Assembly: GCF_002000365.1 (NCBI RefSeq)
Contig: NZ_MVBK01000029.1
Coordinates: 1-32,461, forward strand
Reading direction: 5' to 3'
Length of the DNA stretch: 32,461 nucleotides
From: Thioalkalivibrio denitrificans
GTDB taxonomy: Bacteria > Pseudomonadota > Gammaproteobacteria > Ectothiorhodospirales > Ectothiorhodospiraceae
Positions 16,317-24,675 of the stretch are shown piece after piece. Position numbers and translations under genes: made by a program. Under the pieces are notes generated by a model. The model did no database searches. It saw only the letters and a list, made by a program, of their open reading frames with translations, and was not told the origin of the DNA. Within the stretch, counting starts at the first letter, position 1. Each line of letters opens with the position of its first letter.

Positions 16317-17087
16317 ATGTACTTCACCACCGCCGAGATCACCGCATGGGTAGGGGCACTGTTGTGGCCCTTCCTGCGTATCAGCGCCATGCTGATCGCC
16401 GCGCCGCTGTTCGGCGCGGGCACCGTGAGCGTGCGCATCCGTGTGGGCCTGGCCTTTATCCTGGCGCTGGTGGTGGCGCCGCTCATTCCCACGCCGCCCG
16501 CGGTGGAGCCCCTGAGCCTCGCGGGCCTGGCCATTGCCGTGCAGCAGGTGGTGATCGGCGCGTCCATCGGTTTCATCCTGCAGATGGTGTTCAGCGCGCT
16601 CACCCAGGCGGGCGAATCCATCGCGCTGTCCATGGGACTGGGCTTTGCCTCCATGGTCGACCCGCAACAGGGCGTTCAGGTGCCCGTGGTGTCCACCTAT
16701 TTCGTGATCATGGCGACGCTGATGTTTCTGGCCCTGAACGGTCACGTGGCCATCATCGAGCTGACCCTGCAGAGCTTCTACACCATGCCCATTGCGGTGG
16801 ACGGCCTGGCCCGCGCGGACCTGTGGGCGCTGGTCTCCTGGGGCAGCACCATGTTCGTGTACGGGCTGCTGGTGGCCATGCCGGCGGTGGCGTCCATGCT
16901 GCTGGTCAACCTGTCCATGGGCGTGATCACCCGCGCCGCGCCGCAGCTGAACATCTTCGCGGTGGGCTTCCCGATGATGATCATGCTGGGCTTCATCCTG
17001 CTCATGGTCACCATTCCGGTGCTGATGCCGCAGTTCACCGAACTCCTGGCCAACGCCTTTGAACTGATGGGGCGCATCACGAGCTGA
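16317..17087 (+). CDS. fliR: FliR, export gate protein
   Basis: The 256-residue protein is almost entirely hydrophobic with about six membrane segments and the family stretch LGFASMVDPQQGVQVPVVSTY (around 114-134). FliR closes the FliP5-FliQ4-FliR1 channel. It starts 16 bases after fliQ and ends 7 bases before flhB, consistent with coordinated synthesis of the gate. Confidence 0.97.
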   Translation: MYFTTAEITAWVGALLWPFLRISAMLIAAPLFGAGTVSVRIRVGLAFILALVVAPLIPTPPAVEPLSLAGLAIAVQQVVIGASIGFILQMVFSALTQAGESIALSMGLGFASMVDPQQGVQVPVVSTYFVIMATLMFLALNGHVAIIELTLQSFYTMPIAVDGLARADLWALVSWGSTMFVYGLLVAMPAVASMLLVNLSMGVITRAAPQLNIFAVGFPMMIMLGFILLMVTIPVLMPQFTELLANAFELMGRITS

Positions 17088-17094
17088 GAACGTC

Positions 17095-18246
17095 ATGGCC
17101 GAGAACGAGAATTCACAGGAGAAGAGCGAACAACCCACTCCCAAACGCCTGCGCGAGGCGCGGGAGAAGGGGCAGGTCGCCAATTCCCGGGATCTGAACA
17201 CCACGCTCGTGCTGCTGGGCGGTTCCGGCGCACTCCTTGTGTTCGGCGGCGGCATGCTGTCCCGCATCGAGGAACTCATTCGCAGGAGCTTCGTGCTGGA
17301 CCGTGACCTGATCTTCGATCCGGGCCAGCTGCAGGCCGTGCTGCAGCTTCGAATCACCGAAGCCCTGGTCACGCTCTTTCCGTTGTTTGTGGTGCTGATG
17401 GTGGTGGCCGTGGCCGGTCCGATCATGATGGGAGGCGGCCGTCCCTCCGGAAAGGCCATGGCGCCGAAGTGGAGCAAGCTCAATCCGATCAAGGGACTCA
17501 AGCGCATCTTCTCCTGGCAGGGGCTCATGGAACTGGGCAAGACCCTGGCGAAGTTCACGCTGATCGCGACCGTCGCCGGTTTCCTGTTGTGGCAGCTCTC
17601 CGGTTCCCTGCTGGGGCTGGGTCACCAGAGCCTCGAGCGCGGGCTGGCCCATGCCGGCACCCTGGTGAGCTGGACCTTCCTTATGCTGGCGGCGTCGCTG
17701 ATTCTGATCGCCATGGTGGACGTGCCGTTCCAGCTGTGGAACCACCAGAAGCAGCTGCGCATGACCAAGCAGGAGGTCAAGGACGAGTTCAAGGAGACGG
17801 AGGGCAAACCAGAGGTCAAGAGCAAGATCCGCCAGACGCAGATGGAGATCGCGCGCCGGCGCATGATGGCCGAGGTGCCCAAGGCGGACGTGGTGGTCAC
17901 CAACCCGACGCACTACGCCGTGGCGCTTCGCTACGACCAGCAGGGGATGGGCGCGCCGCGGGTGGTGGCCAAGGGCGCCGACCTGGTGGCCGGGGAGATT
18001 CGCGAGCTGGCCCGAAGCGCCGGCGTGCCCCTGTTCCCGGCGCCGCCGCTGGCGCGCGCGCTCTACTACAGCACCCGCCTGGACCAGGAGATCCCCGCAG
18101 GGCTCTACGTGGCCGTCGCCCAGGTGCTGGCCTACGTTTACCAGCTGCGTGCTGCCACCCGTCAGGGTGCCCAGGAACCCGCACCGCCGCGTGATCTGCC
18201 GGTGCCCGATGAATTGCTGCGGCGTGCGCCGCCCGGGGAGTACTGA
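17095..18246 (+). CDS. flhB: FlhB, export specificity switch
   Basis: The 383-residue protein has the N-terminal ENSQEKSEQPTPKRLREARE pattern, four membrane segments, and a cytoplasmic domain with the autocleavage motif N270-P271-T272-H273. Cleavage between N and P lets FlhB switch from hook to filament export with FliK. The length is typical, including a short Pro-rich tail. It is 3 bases from flhA. Confidence 0.97.
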   Translation: MAENENSQEKSEQPTPKRLREAREKGQVANSRDLNTTLVLLGGSGALLVFGGGMLSRIEELIRRSFVLDRDLIFDPGQLQAVLQLRITEALVTLFPLFVVLMVVAVAGPIMMGGGRPSGKAMAPKWSKLNPIKGLKRIFSWQGLMELGKTLAKFTLIATVAGFLLWQLSGSLLGLGHQSLERGLAHAGTLVSWTFLMLAASLILIAMVDVPFQLWNHQKQLRMTKQEVKDEFKETEGKPEVKSKIRQTQMEIARRRMMAEVPKADVVVTNPTHYAVALRYDQQGMGAPRVVAKGADLVAGEIRELARSAGVPLFPAPPLARALYYSTRLDQEIPAGLYVAVAQVLAYVYQLRAATRQGAQEPAPPRDLPVPDELLRRAPPGEY

Positions 18247-18249
18247 TCC

Positions 18250-20340
18250 ATGGCCGGTTTACTCAACAACCTGAGCGCGGTGGGCAAGGCGGGGCTGGTC
18301 ACGCCGCTGCTGCTCATGGCCCTGCTGGCCATGCTGGTCATTCCGCTGCCGCCGCTGGCGCTGGACGTGCTGTTCACGTTCAACATCGCACTGTCGCTGG
18401 TGGTGATCCTGGTGGCGGTGTACACGCCCCGCCCGCTGGAGTTCGCCGTGTTCCCCACGGTGCTGCTGGTGGCGACGCTGCTGCGCCTGGCGCTCAACGT
18501 GGCCTCCACGCGCGTCATCCTGCTCAACGGTCACACGGGCACCGATGCCGCCGGCAACGTGATTCAGGCCTTCGGCGACTTCGTGGTGGGCGGCAACTAC
18601 GCCGTCGGCCTGGTGGTGTTCCTGATCCTGGTGATCATCAACTTCGTGGTGGTGACCAAGGGCGCGGGCCGCGTCTCCGAGGTGAGCGCGCGCTTCACCC
18701 TGGATGCCATGCCCGGCAAGCAGATGGCCATCGATGCGGATCTCAACGCCGGACTGGTCTCCCAGGACGAGGCCCGCCGGCGCCGTGAGGAGATCGCCCA
18801 GGAGGCGGACTTCTACGGTTCCATGGACGGTGCCAGCAAGTTTGTGCGCGGCGATGCCATCGCCGGCATCCTGATCCTCGCCATCAACATCATCGGCGGT
18901 CTGACCATCGGCACCCTGCAGCACAGCATGGCCATGTCCGACGCGGCCACCAACTATGTCCTGCTGACCATCGGCGACGGTCTGGTGGCGCAGATTCCGT
19001 CACTGCTCCTGTCCTCTGCGACGGCCATCATCGTCACCCGCGTGTCCGCCGCCCAGGACATGGGCAACCAGGTGTTCCAGCAGATGTTCGCCACCCCCCG
19101 CGCGTTGTACATCGCGGCAGGCGTGGTGGGCTCCCTGGGCCTGGTGCCGGGCATGCCCAACATGGTGTTCCTGTCCCTGGCCGCGCTGATGGCCACCAGC
19201 GCTTATCTGACCGCCCAGCGCCGGGCGGCCGAGGAGGCGGCGCTGCTGCAGCCGGCGGTGGAGGCCGCGCCGCCCACCTCGCCCGAGCTCAAGGAGCTGT
19301 CCTGGGACGACGTACCGCCGGTGGACCTGGTGGGGCTGGAAGTAGGTTACCGGCTCATCCCGCTGGTGGACCGGGCCCAGGGCGGACAGCTCATGGGCCG
19401 TATCAAGGGTGTGCGCCGCAAGCTGTCCCAGGAGCTGGGCTTCCTGATCCAGCCGGTGCACATCCGTGACAACCTGGACCTGGAGCCGAACCACTACCGC
19501 ATCGCGCTGATGGGCGTCACCGTGGGTGACGGCGAGGTGTTCGCGGACAGGGATCTGGCCATCAATCCCGGGCGCGTGTTCGGCGAGATCGCCGGTACGC
19601 CCACCAAGGACCCCACCTTCGGACTCGACGCGGTGTGGATCGACCCCGCCAACCGGGAGCAGGCCCAGGGACTCGGCTACACGGTGGTGGATGCCGGCAC
19701 GGTGATCGCCACGCATCTCTCGCAACTGCTCAAGGAGCACGCCCACGAGCTGCTGGGGCACGAGGAGGTCCAGCACCTGCTTGACGTGCTGGGCAAGCAC
19801 TCGCCCAAGCTGGTGGAAAACCTGGTGCCCAAGACCCTGTCGCTGGGGGTCGTGCTCAAGGTCATGCAAAACCTGCTCGCCGAGCAGATCTCCGTGCGCG
19901 ACATGCGCACCATCGCCGAAACCTTGGCGGAACACGGTGCCAAGAGTCAGGATCCCGGCGTTCTCACGGCCGCCGTGCGCGTGGCGCTGTCGCGTTCCAT
20001 CGTGCAGAACATCATCGGAACCGCGGCCGAACTGCCCCTCATCGCCCTGGATCCCTCTCTGGAACAGATCTTGCAACAGTCCTCCCAGGGCGCCGGCGGC
20101 GGAGGCCTCGGCATCGAGCCGGGACTGGCCGAGCGGTTGCAGAAGTCCATCTCCGAGGCCGCACAGCGCCAGGAGATGGCCGGGGAACCGGCGGTGCTGG
20201 TGGTCTCTCCGGATATCCGGGCCTGGATGTCGCGCTGGCTGCGCTCGGCGATCCGGGGACTCACGGTCCTGGCCTACACGGAGATCCCGGACAACAAGCG
20301 GATCCGGGTGGTGGCTACGGTGGGAAGAGACGAAAAGTAG
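18250..20340 (+). CDS. flhA: FlhA, export gate receptor
   Basis: The 696-residue protein has about eight N-terminal membrane segments (to about 330), the conserved RFTLDAMPGKQMAIDADLNA loop that links FlhA to proton use, and a large cytoplasmic domain that forms a nonameric ring and binds chaperone-substrate complexes. The length is normal. Its TAG stop lies within the first bases of a REP-like element (GTAGGAG). Confidence 0.97.
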   Translation: MAGLLNNLSAVGKAGLVTPLLLMALLAMLVIPLPPLALDVLFTFNIALSLVVILVAVYTPRPLEFAVFPTVLLVATLLRLALNVASTRVILLNGHTGTDAAGNVIQAFGDFVVGGNYAVGLVVFLILVIINFVVVTKGAGRVSEVSARFTLDAMPGKQMAIDADLNAGLVSQDEARRRREEIAQEADFYGSMDGASKFVRGDAIAGILILAINIIGGLTIGTLQHSMAMSDAATNYVLLTIGDGLVAQIPSLLLSSATAIIVTRVSAAQDMGNQVFQQMFATPRALYIAAGVVGSLGLVPGMPNMVFLSLAALMATSAYLTAQRRAAEEAALLQPAVEAAPPTSPELKELSWDDVPPVDLVGLEVGYRLIPLVDRAQGGQLMGRIKGVRRKLSQELGFLIQPVHIRDNLDLEPNHYRIALMGVTVGDGEVFADRDLAINPGRVFGEIAGTPTKDPTFGLDAVWIDPANREQAQGLGYTVVDAGTVIATHLSQLLKEHAHELLGHEEVQHLLDVLGKHSPKLVENLVPKTLSLGVVLKVMQNLLAEQISVRDMRTIAETLAEHGAKSQDPGVLTAAVRVALSRSIVQNIIGTAAELPLIALDPSLEQILQQSSQGAGGGGLGIEPGLAERLQKSISEAAQRQEMAGEPAVLVVSPDIRAWMSRWLRSAIRGLTVLAYTEIPDNKRIRVVATVGRDEK

Positions 20341-20413
20341 GAGGCCCGCCCTCGGGCCGAACTGGGGAGGCACGGTCGGCACAGGCTGTTCGCGGCGAGG
20401 GCGCCGCTCCTAC
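20337..20413. repeat. REP-like palindrome pair, flhA-flhF gap
   Basis: GTAGGAG (20337-20343) and CTCCTAC (20407-20413) frame two hairpins: GGCCCG/CGGGCC with a CCCT loop (20343-20358), and GCGGCG/CGCCGC with an AGGG loop (20392-20407). The second unit resembles pseudomonad-type REP units with GGAGCGGC. The left end supplies the flhA stop codon. It may stabilise the upstream message and weaken flow into flhF. Confidence 0.75.
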
Positions 20414-20440
20414 ATGAACGCCTTGTAACGAGTGATAGAG

Positions 20441-21715
20441 ATGAAAATCAGACGCTTTTTTGCACAGGACATGCGCCAGGCGCTGCGGCTGGTCCGGGAC
20501 GAACAGGGACCGGATGCCGTGATCCTCTCCAGCCGCAAGGTGGAGGGCGGGATCGAGATCGTCGCCGCGGTGGACTATGACCAGGAGCTGGTGATGCGCA
20601 TGGCCGCCGAACAGGGCGAACCGCGTGAACCGCTGCGCAAGCCGCAACCCGAAGCGCTGCTCACCGCGGTCGCTGACGAGCCGGAGATGCTCGAACCGGT
20701 CAGCGAGCCGCCGCGGCCCGATCCTGTCCAGGCCCGCCCCGCGATGCCGGAGGTGGTCTGGTCCCAGGATCCGACGCTGGTGGCCATGCAGCGCGAGATC
20801 GAAGGCCTGCGGGGCATGTTGCAGGACCAGCTGGCCAGCTTCGCGTGGAACGATTTTCGCCGGCGCGAGCCTGAGCGGGTGCAGATCATCCGGCGCCTGG
20901 TGCGACTCGGTCTGGACGAGACGCTTTCCCGGGAGATTGCCGCAGAGGTTCGCCACGTGACGGTACCCGACCGCGCCTGGCGCGAGGCGCTCTACGGGCT
21001 GGCGCGGCGCATTCCGGTCGAGGATGAAAAGATTCTCGATGGCGACGGCGTGATCGCGCTGGTAGGCCCCAGCGGTGTCGGCAAGACCACCACCATCGCC
21101 AAGCTCGCGGCGCGTCACATTCGCCGCCACGGCAAGCATTCCGTGGCACTGGTGACCACGGACGCCTATCGCATCGGCGCCTATCGTCAATTGCAGACCT
21201 TCGGTCAGATCCTCGGCGTTCCCGTCCATCTGGCTGAGACAGGACGTCAACTGGGCGATATCCTAATGGGCCTTGGCGACAAGCAAAGGATCTTCGTGGA
21301 TACCGCCGGGATGAGTCAGCGCGATGTGCGGCTCGTGGAGGAACTCTCGGGCCTGGCCGATATCGCGCGCCTGCGCACGTTGCTGGTGGTTGCCGCCAAT
21401 GCCCAGCAGGCCGTACTGGAAGAGACCTTCGACGCCTTCGGGCATCTGCCCCTGACGGGCACGGTGCTGACCAAGGTGGACGAGGCGGCCAGTCTCGGGC
21501 CGGTCATCTGTGCGCTTCATGGAGGAAATCTCCCGCTCGTGTACGTGAGCGAGGGTCAGCGCGTTCCGGAGGACCTTCAGCCTGCACGCGTTCAGCGCCT
21601 GGTCAGTCGGGCGGTTTCTCTTGCGGCGGAGCGTCGGACCCGGGGCGCCACGCCCGGCCGTGCCGCCACGACCCGTGAACACATGAGCCAGCATGTCCAT
21701 GTCCAGATCCAGTGA
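20441..21715 (+). CDS. flhF: FlhF, SRP-like GTPase for polar flagellum placement
   Basis: The 424-residue protein has the FlhF order: a basic N terminus starting MKIRRFFAQDMRQALR, a helical N domain, and a GTPase G domain with P-loop GPSGVGKT (209-216), the TTDAYRIGA region, the DTAGM switch motif and TKVDEA. FlhF marks the pole for basal body assembly. It is paired with FlhG, which overlaps its end by 23 bases. The ribosome site is weak (GAG runs 4-10 bases upstream). It follows a REP-like element, so its level may be set apart from flhA. Confidence 0.95.
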   Translation: MKIRRFFAQDMRQALRLVRDEQGPDAVILSSRKVEGGIEIVAAVDYDQELVMRMAAEQGEPREPLRKPQPEALLTAVADEPEMLEPVSEPPRPDPVQARPAMPEVVWSQDPTLVAMQREIEGLRGMLQDQLASFAWNDFRRREPERVQIIRRLVRLGLDETLSREIAAEVRHVTVPDRAWREALYGLARRIPVEDEKILDGDGVIALVGPSGVGKTTTIAKLAARHIRRHGKHSVALVTTDAYRIGAYRQLQTFGQILGVPVHLAETGRQLGDILMGLGDKQRIFVDTAGMSQRDVRLVEELSGLADIARLRTLLVVAANAQQAVLEETFDAFGHLPLTGTVLTKVDEAASLGPVICALHGGNLPLVYVSEGQRVPEDLQPARVQRLVSRAVSLAAERRTRGATPGRAATTREHMSQHVHVQIQ

Positions 21716-22598
21716 GAACAGCGCGGACCAGGCGGCAGGACTGCGCCGCATGAGCGCCCCGAGGCCGGTGCAGGTGATCGCCGTCACCAGCGGCAAGGGC
21801 GGTGTTGGCAAAACCAATGTCTCCGTGAACCTGGCGGTGGCGCTGTCCCAGGCGGGGCGCAGGGTCATGCTCATGGATGCGGACCTGGGACTGGCCAATG
21901 TGGACGTGCTGCTGGGGCTGCAGCCGCGCGCGAACCTGTCCCATGTGTTGCAGGGCGATCTGGGGCTGGAGGAGATCCTGGTGGAGGGGCCGGCGGGCAT
22001 CAGCATCGTGCCCGCGGCTTCGGGCGTGGCCCGCATGGCGGACCTGGCGCCGGCCGAGCACGTGGGCATCGTGCGTGCCTTCAGCGAACTGCCGCAGCCC
22101 CTGGATGTGCTGGTGGTGGATACCGCTGCGGGCCTGCATGACAGCGTGGTGAGTTTCTGCCGGGCGGTGCAGGAGGTGCTGGTCGTTGTCTGCGACGAGC
22201 CCGCCTCCATCACGGATGCCTACGCTTTGATCAAGGTGCTCAGCCGGGACAACGGCATTTCACGGGTGCGCGTGCTGGCCAACATGGTCCGCGGACCGGA
22301 AGAGGGCAGGAGCCTGTTCCGCAAGCTCACCGCCGTCTGCGACCGGTTCCTGGACGTGACGCTGGACTACGCGGGTGCGGTGCCCCATGACGATTACCTG
22401 CGCAAGGCTGTGCAGCGCCAGCAGGCGGTGACGATCGCCTATCCGTCGAGCCCCGCGGCGCGCGCATTCAAGGATCTGGCCCGCAAGGCCGATACATGGC
22501 CCATACCCGGTGGAAGCAGCGGGCGGATCGAGTTCTTCGTTGAGCGGCTCGTAGGGCCAGGTTCCAATGACAGGGGGGCCCTGTCATTAACGGATTAG
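21693..22598 (+). CDS. fleN: FlhG/FleN, MinD-type ATPase setting flagellar number
   Basis: The 301-residue ATPase has the N-terminal activator helix DQAAGLR (12-18), which stimulates FlhF in the known family, and the deviant Walker A KGGVGKT (35-41), followed by MDADLGLANVDVLLGL. Keeping DQAAGLR supports the start at 21693 over the ATG at 21750. FleN also restrains FleQ in Pseudomonas and so limits flagella to one. Its coding end contains a perfect 10 bp hairpin just before fliA. Confidence 0.95.
   Translation: MSMSRSSENSADQAAGLRRMSAPRPVQVIAVTSGKGGVGKTNVSVNLAVALSQAGRRVMLMDADLGLANVDVLLGLQPRANLSHVLQGDLGLEEILVEGPAGISIVPAASGVARMADLAPAEHVGIVRAFSELPQPLDVLVVDTAAGLHDSVVSFCRAVQEVLVVVCDEPASITDAYALIKVLSRDNGISRVRVLANMVRGPEEGRSLFRKLTAVCDRFLDVTLDYAGAVPHDDYLRKAVQRQQAVTIAYPSSPAARAFKDLARKADTWPIPGGSSGRIEFFVERLVGPGSNDRGALSLTD
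22566..22588 (+). other. Perfect hairpin in the fleN 3' end before fliA
   Basis: AATGACAGGG and CCCTGTCATT pair over 10 bp around a GGG loop. The stem ends 12 bases before the fliA ATG, next to where a ribosome would bind, and the only Shine-Dalgarno-like bases are a weak GGAT (22592-22595). The hairpin lies in codons for the poorly conserved FleN tail. A role in controlling fliA translation is inferred. Confidence 0.7.
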
Positions 22599-22600
22599 CC

Positions 22601-23320
22601 ATGTACGCGACCGACGCACTGGACCGTAACCGCCTGGTGGATGATCACGTTGCGCTGGTCAAGCGCATCGCCTACCACCTGCTGGGCCGGCTGCCGGCCA
22701 ACGTGCAGGTGGAGGATCTGATTCAGGCCGGCGTGGTCGGCCTGCTGGAGGCTGCGCGCAACTACGATGCGTCGCAGGGCGCCAGTTTCGAGACCTATGC
22801 GGGCATCCGCATCCGCGGCGCCATGCTGGACGAGGTACGGCGCACGGACTGGACGCCCCGTTCCGTGCACCGCAACGCCCGGCGCGTGAGCGAGGCCGTG
22901 CGCCAGGTGGAACATCGCACGGGTCGCGACGCCAGACCGCAGGAGGTGGCTGAGGTATTGGGTGTCGACCTGGACGAGTACCAGCGCATGGTCAGCGACG
23001 CCGCGTCCTGCCGCGTGTTGAGTTTCGAGGACATGTTTCAGGCCGATTCGGACAGCGAGGAATTGATCCCGGGTGAGGAGCCAAGCCCTTACGAGGCATT
23101 GCAGCAGGAGGATTTTCGCGATGCCCTGGCGCGTGAGGTGGCGACGCTCCCGGAGCGCGAGCGGCTGGTGATGTCGCTGTACTACGACGATGAACTGAAT
23201 CTAAGGGAGATAGGGGAGGTGCTGGGCGTCAGCGAGTCGCGGGTCTGCCAGCTTCACGGTCAGGCCCTGACCCGGTTGCGGGCACGCATGGGCGACTGGA
23301 CCGACCGGCACACCGAATAA
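22601..23320 (+). CDS. fliA: FliA, sigma-28 flagellar sigma factor
   Basis: The 239-residue sigma factor has region 2 with the -10 recognition segment ([21 protein letters not shown], near 28-48), region 3, and region 4 with the helix-turn-helix [18 protein letters not shown] (about 198-215). It transcribes flagellin, chemotaxis and late genes and is held by FlgM, which is not in the window. Only two bases separate it from fleN. The length equals that of other FliA proteins. Confidence 0.96.
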   Translation: MYATDALDRNRLVDDHVALVKRIAYHLLGRLPANVQVEDLIQAGVVGLLEAARNYDASQGASFETYAGIRIRGAMLDEVRRTDWTPRSVHRNARRVSEAVRQVEHRTGRDARPQEVAEVLGVDLDEYQRMVSDAASCRVLSFEDMFQADSDSEELIPGEEPSPYEALQQEDFRDALAREVATLPERERLVMSLYYDDELNLREIGEVLGVSESRVCQLHGQALTRLRARMGDWTDRHTE

Positions 23321-23335
23321 ACATCGGCCAGGCGT

Positions 23336-23355
23336 GCCAGGGGCGCAGGCCTGGC
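23336..23355 (+). other. Weak hairpin between fliA and cheY
   Basis: GCCAGG and CCTGGC pair over 6 bp with an 8-base loop, 16 bases after the fliA stop. The 118-base gap shows no recognisable sigma-28 or sigma-54 promoter, so cheY probably shares the fliA transcript. The hairpin may mark RNA processing at most. Confidence 0.3.
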
Positions 23356-23438
23356 TGCGTGCGTATCGAGGCACTCGGAAAACCAACGGGCGTGCGGCGG
23401 CACGGCCGTGTCCATTTTCAGAACACGCGGAGGTCAGT

Positions 23439-23831
23439 GTGGACAAGAACATGAAGATCCTCATCGTGGACGATTTCTCCACGATGCGCCGAATCATCAA
23501 GAATCTGCTGCGGGATCTCGGTTTCAACAATACCAGCGAAGCCGATGACGGCAGTACGGCGCTGCCCATGCTGCAGAACGGCAATTTCGACTTCCTGATC
23601 ACCGACTGGAATATGCCCAACATGCCGGGCATCGACCTGCTGCGCGCGGTGCGGGCGGACGAGAAGCTCAAGACCATGCCCGTGCTGCTGGTGACGGCCG
23701 AGGCCAAGCGTGACCAGATCGTCGAGGCGGCCGAGGCAGGCGTCAACGGCTACATCATCAAGCCGTTCACCGCCGAAACCCTGCGCGAGAAGATCGAGAA
23801 GATCTTCGAGCGCGTGAACGCGGGGGGCTGA
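23439..23831 (+). CDS. cheY: CheY, chemotaxis response regulator
   Basis: This 130-residue single receiver domain has the acidic pair D11-D12, phosphorylated Asp56 in ITDWNMP, the conserved Thr in VTAEAKR, and Lys in IIKPFT. Phosphorylated CheY binds FliM and reverses the motor. I chose the GTG at 23439 (giving [12 protein letters not shown]), because CGGAGG ends 5 bases upstream; the ATG at 23451 is 17 bases away. The cheY stop overlaps the cheZ ATG by one base. Confidence 0.96.
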   Translation: MDKNMKILIVDDFSTMRRIIKNLLRDLGFNNTSEADDGSTALPMLQNGNFDFLITDWNMPNMPGIDLLRAVRADEKLKTMPVLLVTAEAKRDQIVEAAEAGVNGYIIKPFTAETLREKIEKIFERVNAGG

Positions 23832-24607
23832 TGGGGATGGACACGCCGGGCGTTGAAGAAAAAGAAGCCGAGATGCGTGCACGCCAGCTGGAGCGTGCCC
23901 GTCAACTGGTCGCGCACATGGAATCCGGCGACGACGACTCCGCGGGGCGGCTCATCGAGGAGCTTGGGCGCATGCATGAGAGCCTCATCTTCCAGGAACT
24001 GGGCAAGCTGACCCGCGACCTGCACGAGGCATTGAATGCGTTTCGTACGGACTCCCGGCTTTCGGAGATTGCCGAGACCGACATCCCCGATGCCAAGGAA
24101 CGTCTGAACTACGTGGTGACGCTCACCGAGCAGTCCGCGCATCGAACGCTGAATGCCGTGGAGGAGAGCCTTCCAATGGCAGAGAGCCTGGCTGGACGCG
24201 CCGGAGAACTTTCGGGTGTCTGGGAGCGCTTCAAGGCGCGGGAACTCTCGGCGGAGGAGTTCCGCCAGCTGAGCGCGGATCTGGGAGATTTCCTGAACCA
24301 GACGGGGCGCGATGCGGAAGTCATTCGCAAGAACCTGTCGGATGTGCTCATGGCACAGGACTTCCAGGACCTCACCGGGCAGGTGATTCGCCGCGTGATC
24401 AACCTGGTCCATGACGTTGAGCAGAACCTGGTCGGACTGGTGCGCATCTCCGGCGAGCGACTGTCCACGCCGGAGCAGAAGAAGAAAAAGCCAAAACAGA
24501 AATCGAACAAGGGCACAGGTCCGGCAGTACCCGGAACCGTCGACGGCAGCGATGTGGTCAGCGGCCAGGACGATGTGGACGATCTGCTGTCCAGCCTGGG
24601 TTTCTAA
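23831..24607 (+). CDS. cheZ: CheZ, CheY-P phosphatase
   Basis: The 258-residue helical protein carries the CheZ signature AQDFQDLTGQ (175-184), which includes the catalytic Gln, and ends in the CheY-docking peptide DDVDDLLSSLGF after a Lys-rich linker. CheZ removes phosphate from CheY and sets signal lifetime. A second in-frame ATG at 23837 is possible. It forms a tight pair with cheY. Confidence 0.95.
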   Translation: MGMDTPGVEEKEAEMRARQLERARQLVAHMESGDDDSAGRLIEELGRMHESLIFQELGKLTRDLHEALNAFRTDSRLSEIAETDIPDAKERLNYVVTLTEQSAHRTLNAVEESLPMAESLAGRAGELSGVWERFKARELSAEEFRQLSADLGDFLNQTGRDAEVIRKNLSDVLMAQDFQDLTGQVIRRVINLVHDVEQNLVGLVRISGERLSTPEQKKKKPKQKSNKGTGPAVPGTVDGSDVVSGQDDVDDLLSSLGF

Positions 24608-24675
24608 GTGATCCACGCCTGAAACGGCAGCGACGTGTGCGGCGAGCTCCGCCAGTGTGACCAACGAGGAACGGC

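Noticed and set aside
22566-22588. CsrA/RsmA binding site
   Set aside because: The stem context resembles a CsrA site, but the loop is GGG and lacks the GGA core.
23321-23438. Sigma-28 promoter for cheY
   Set aside because: I looked for TAAA and GCCGATAA-type elements with correct spacing and found none.
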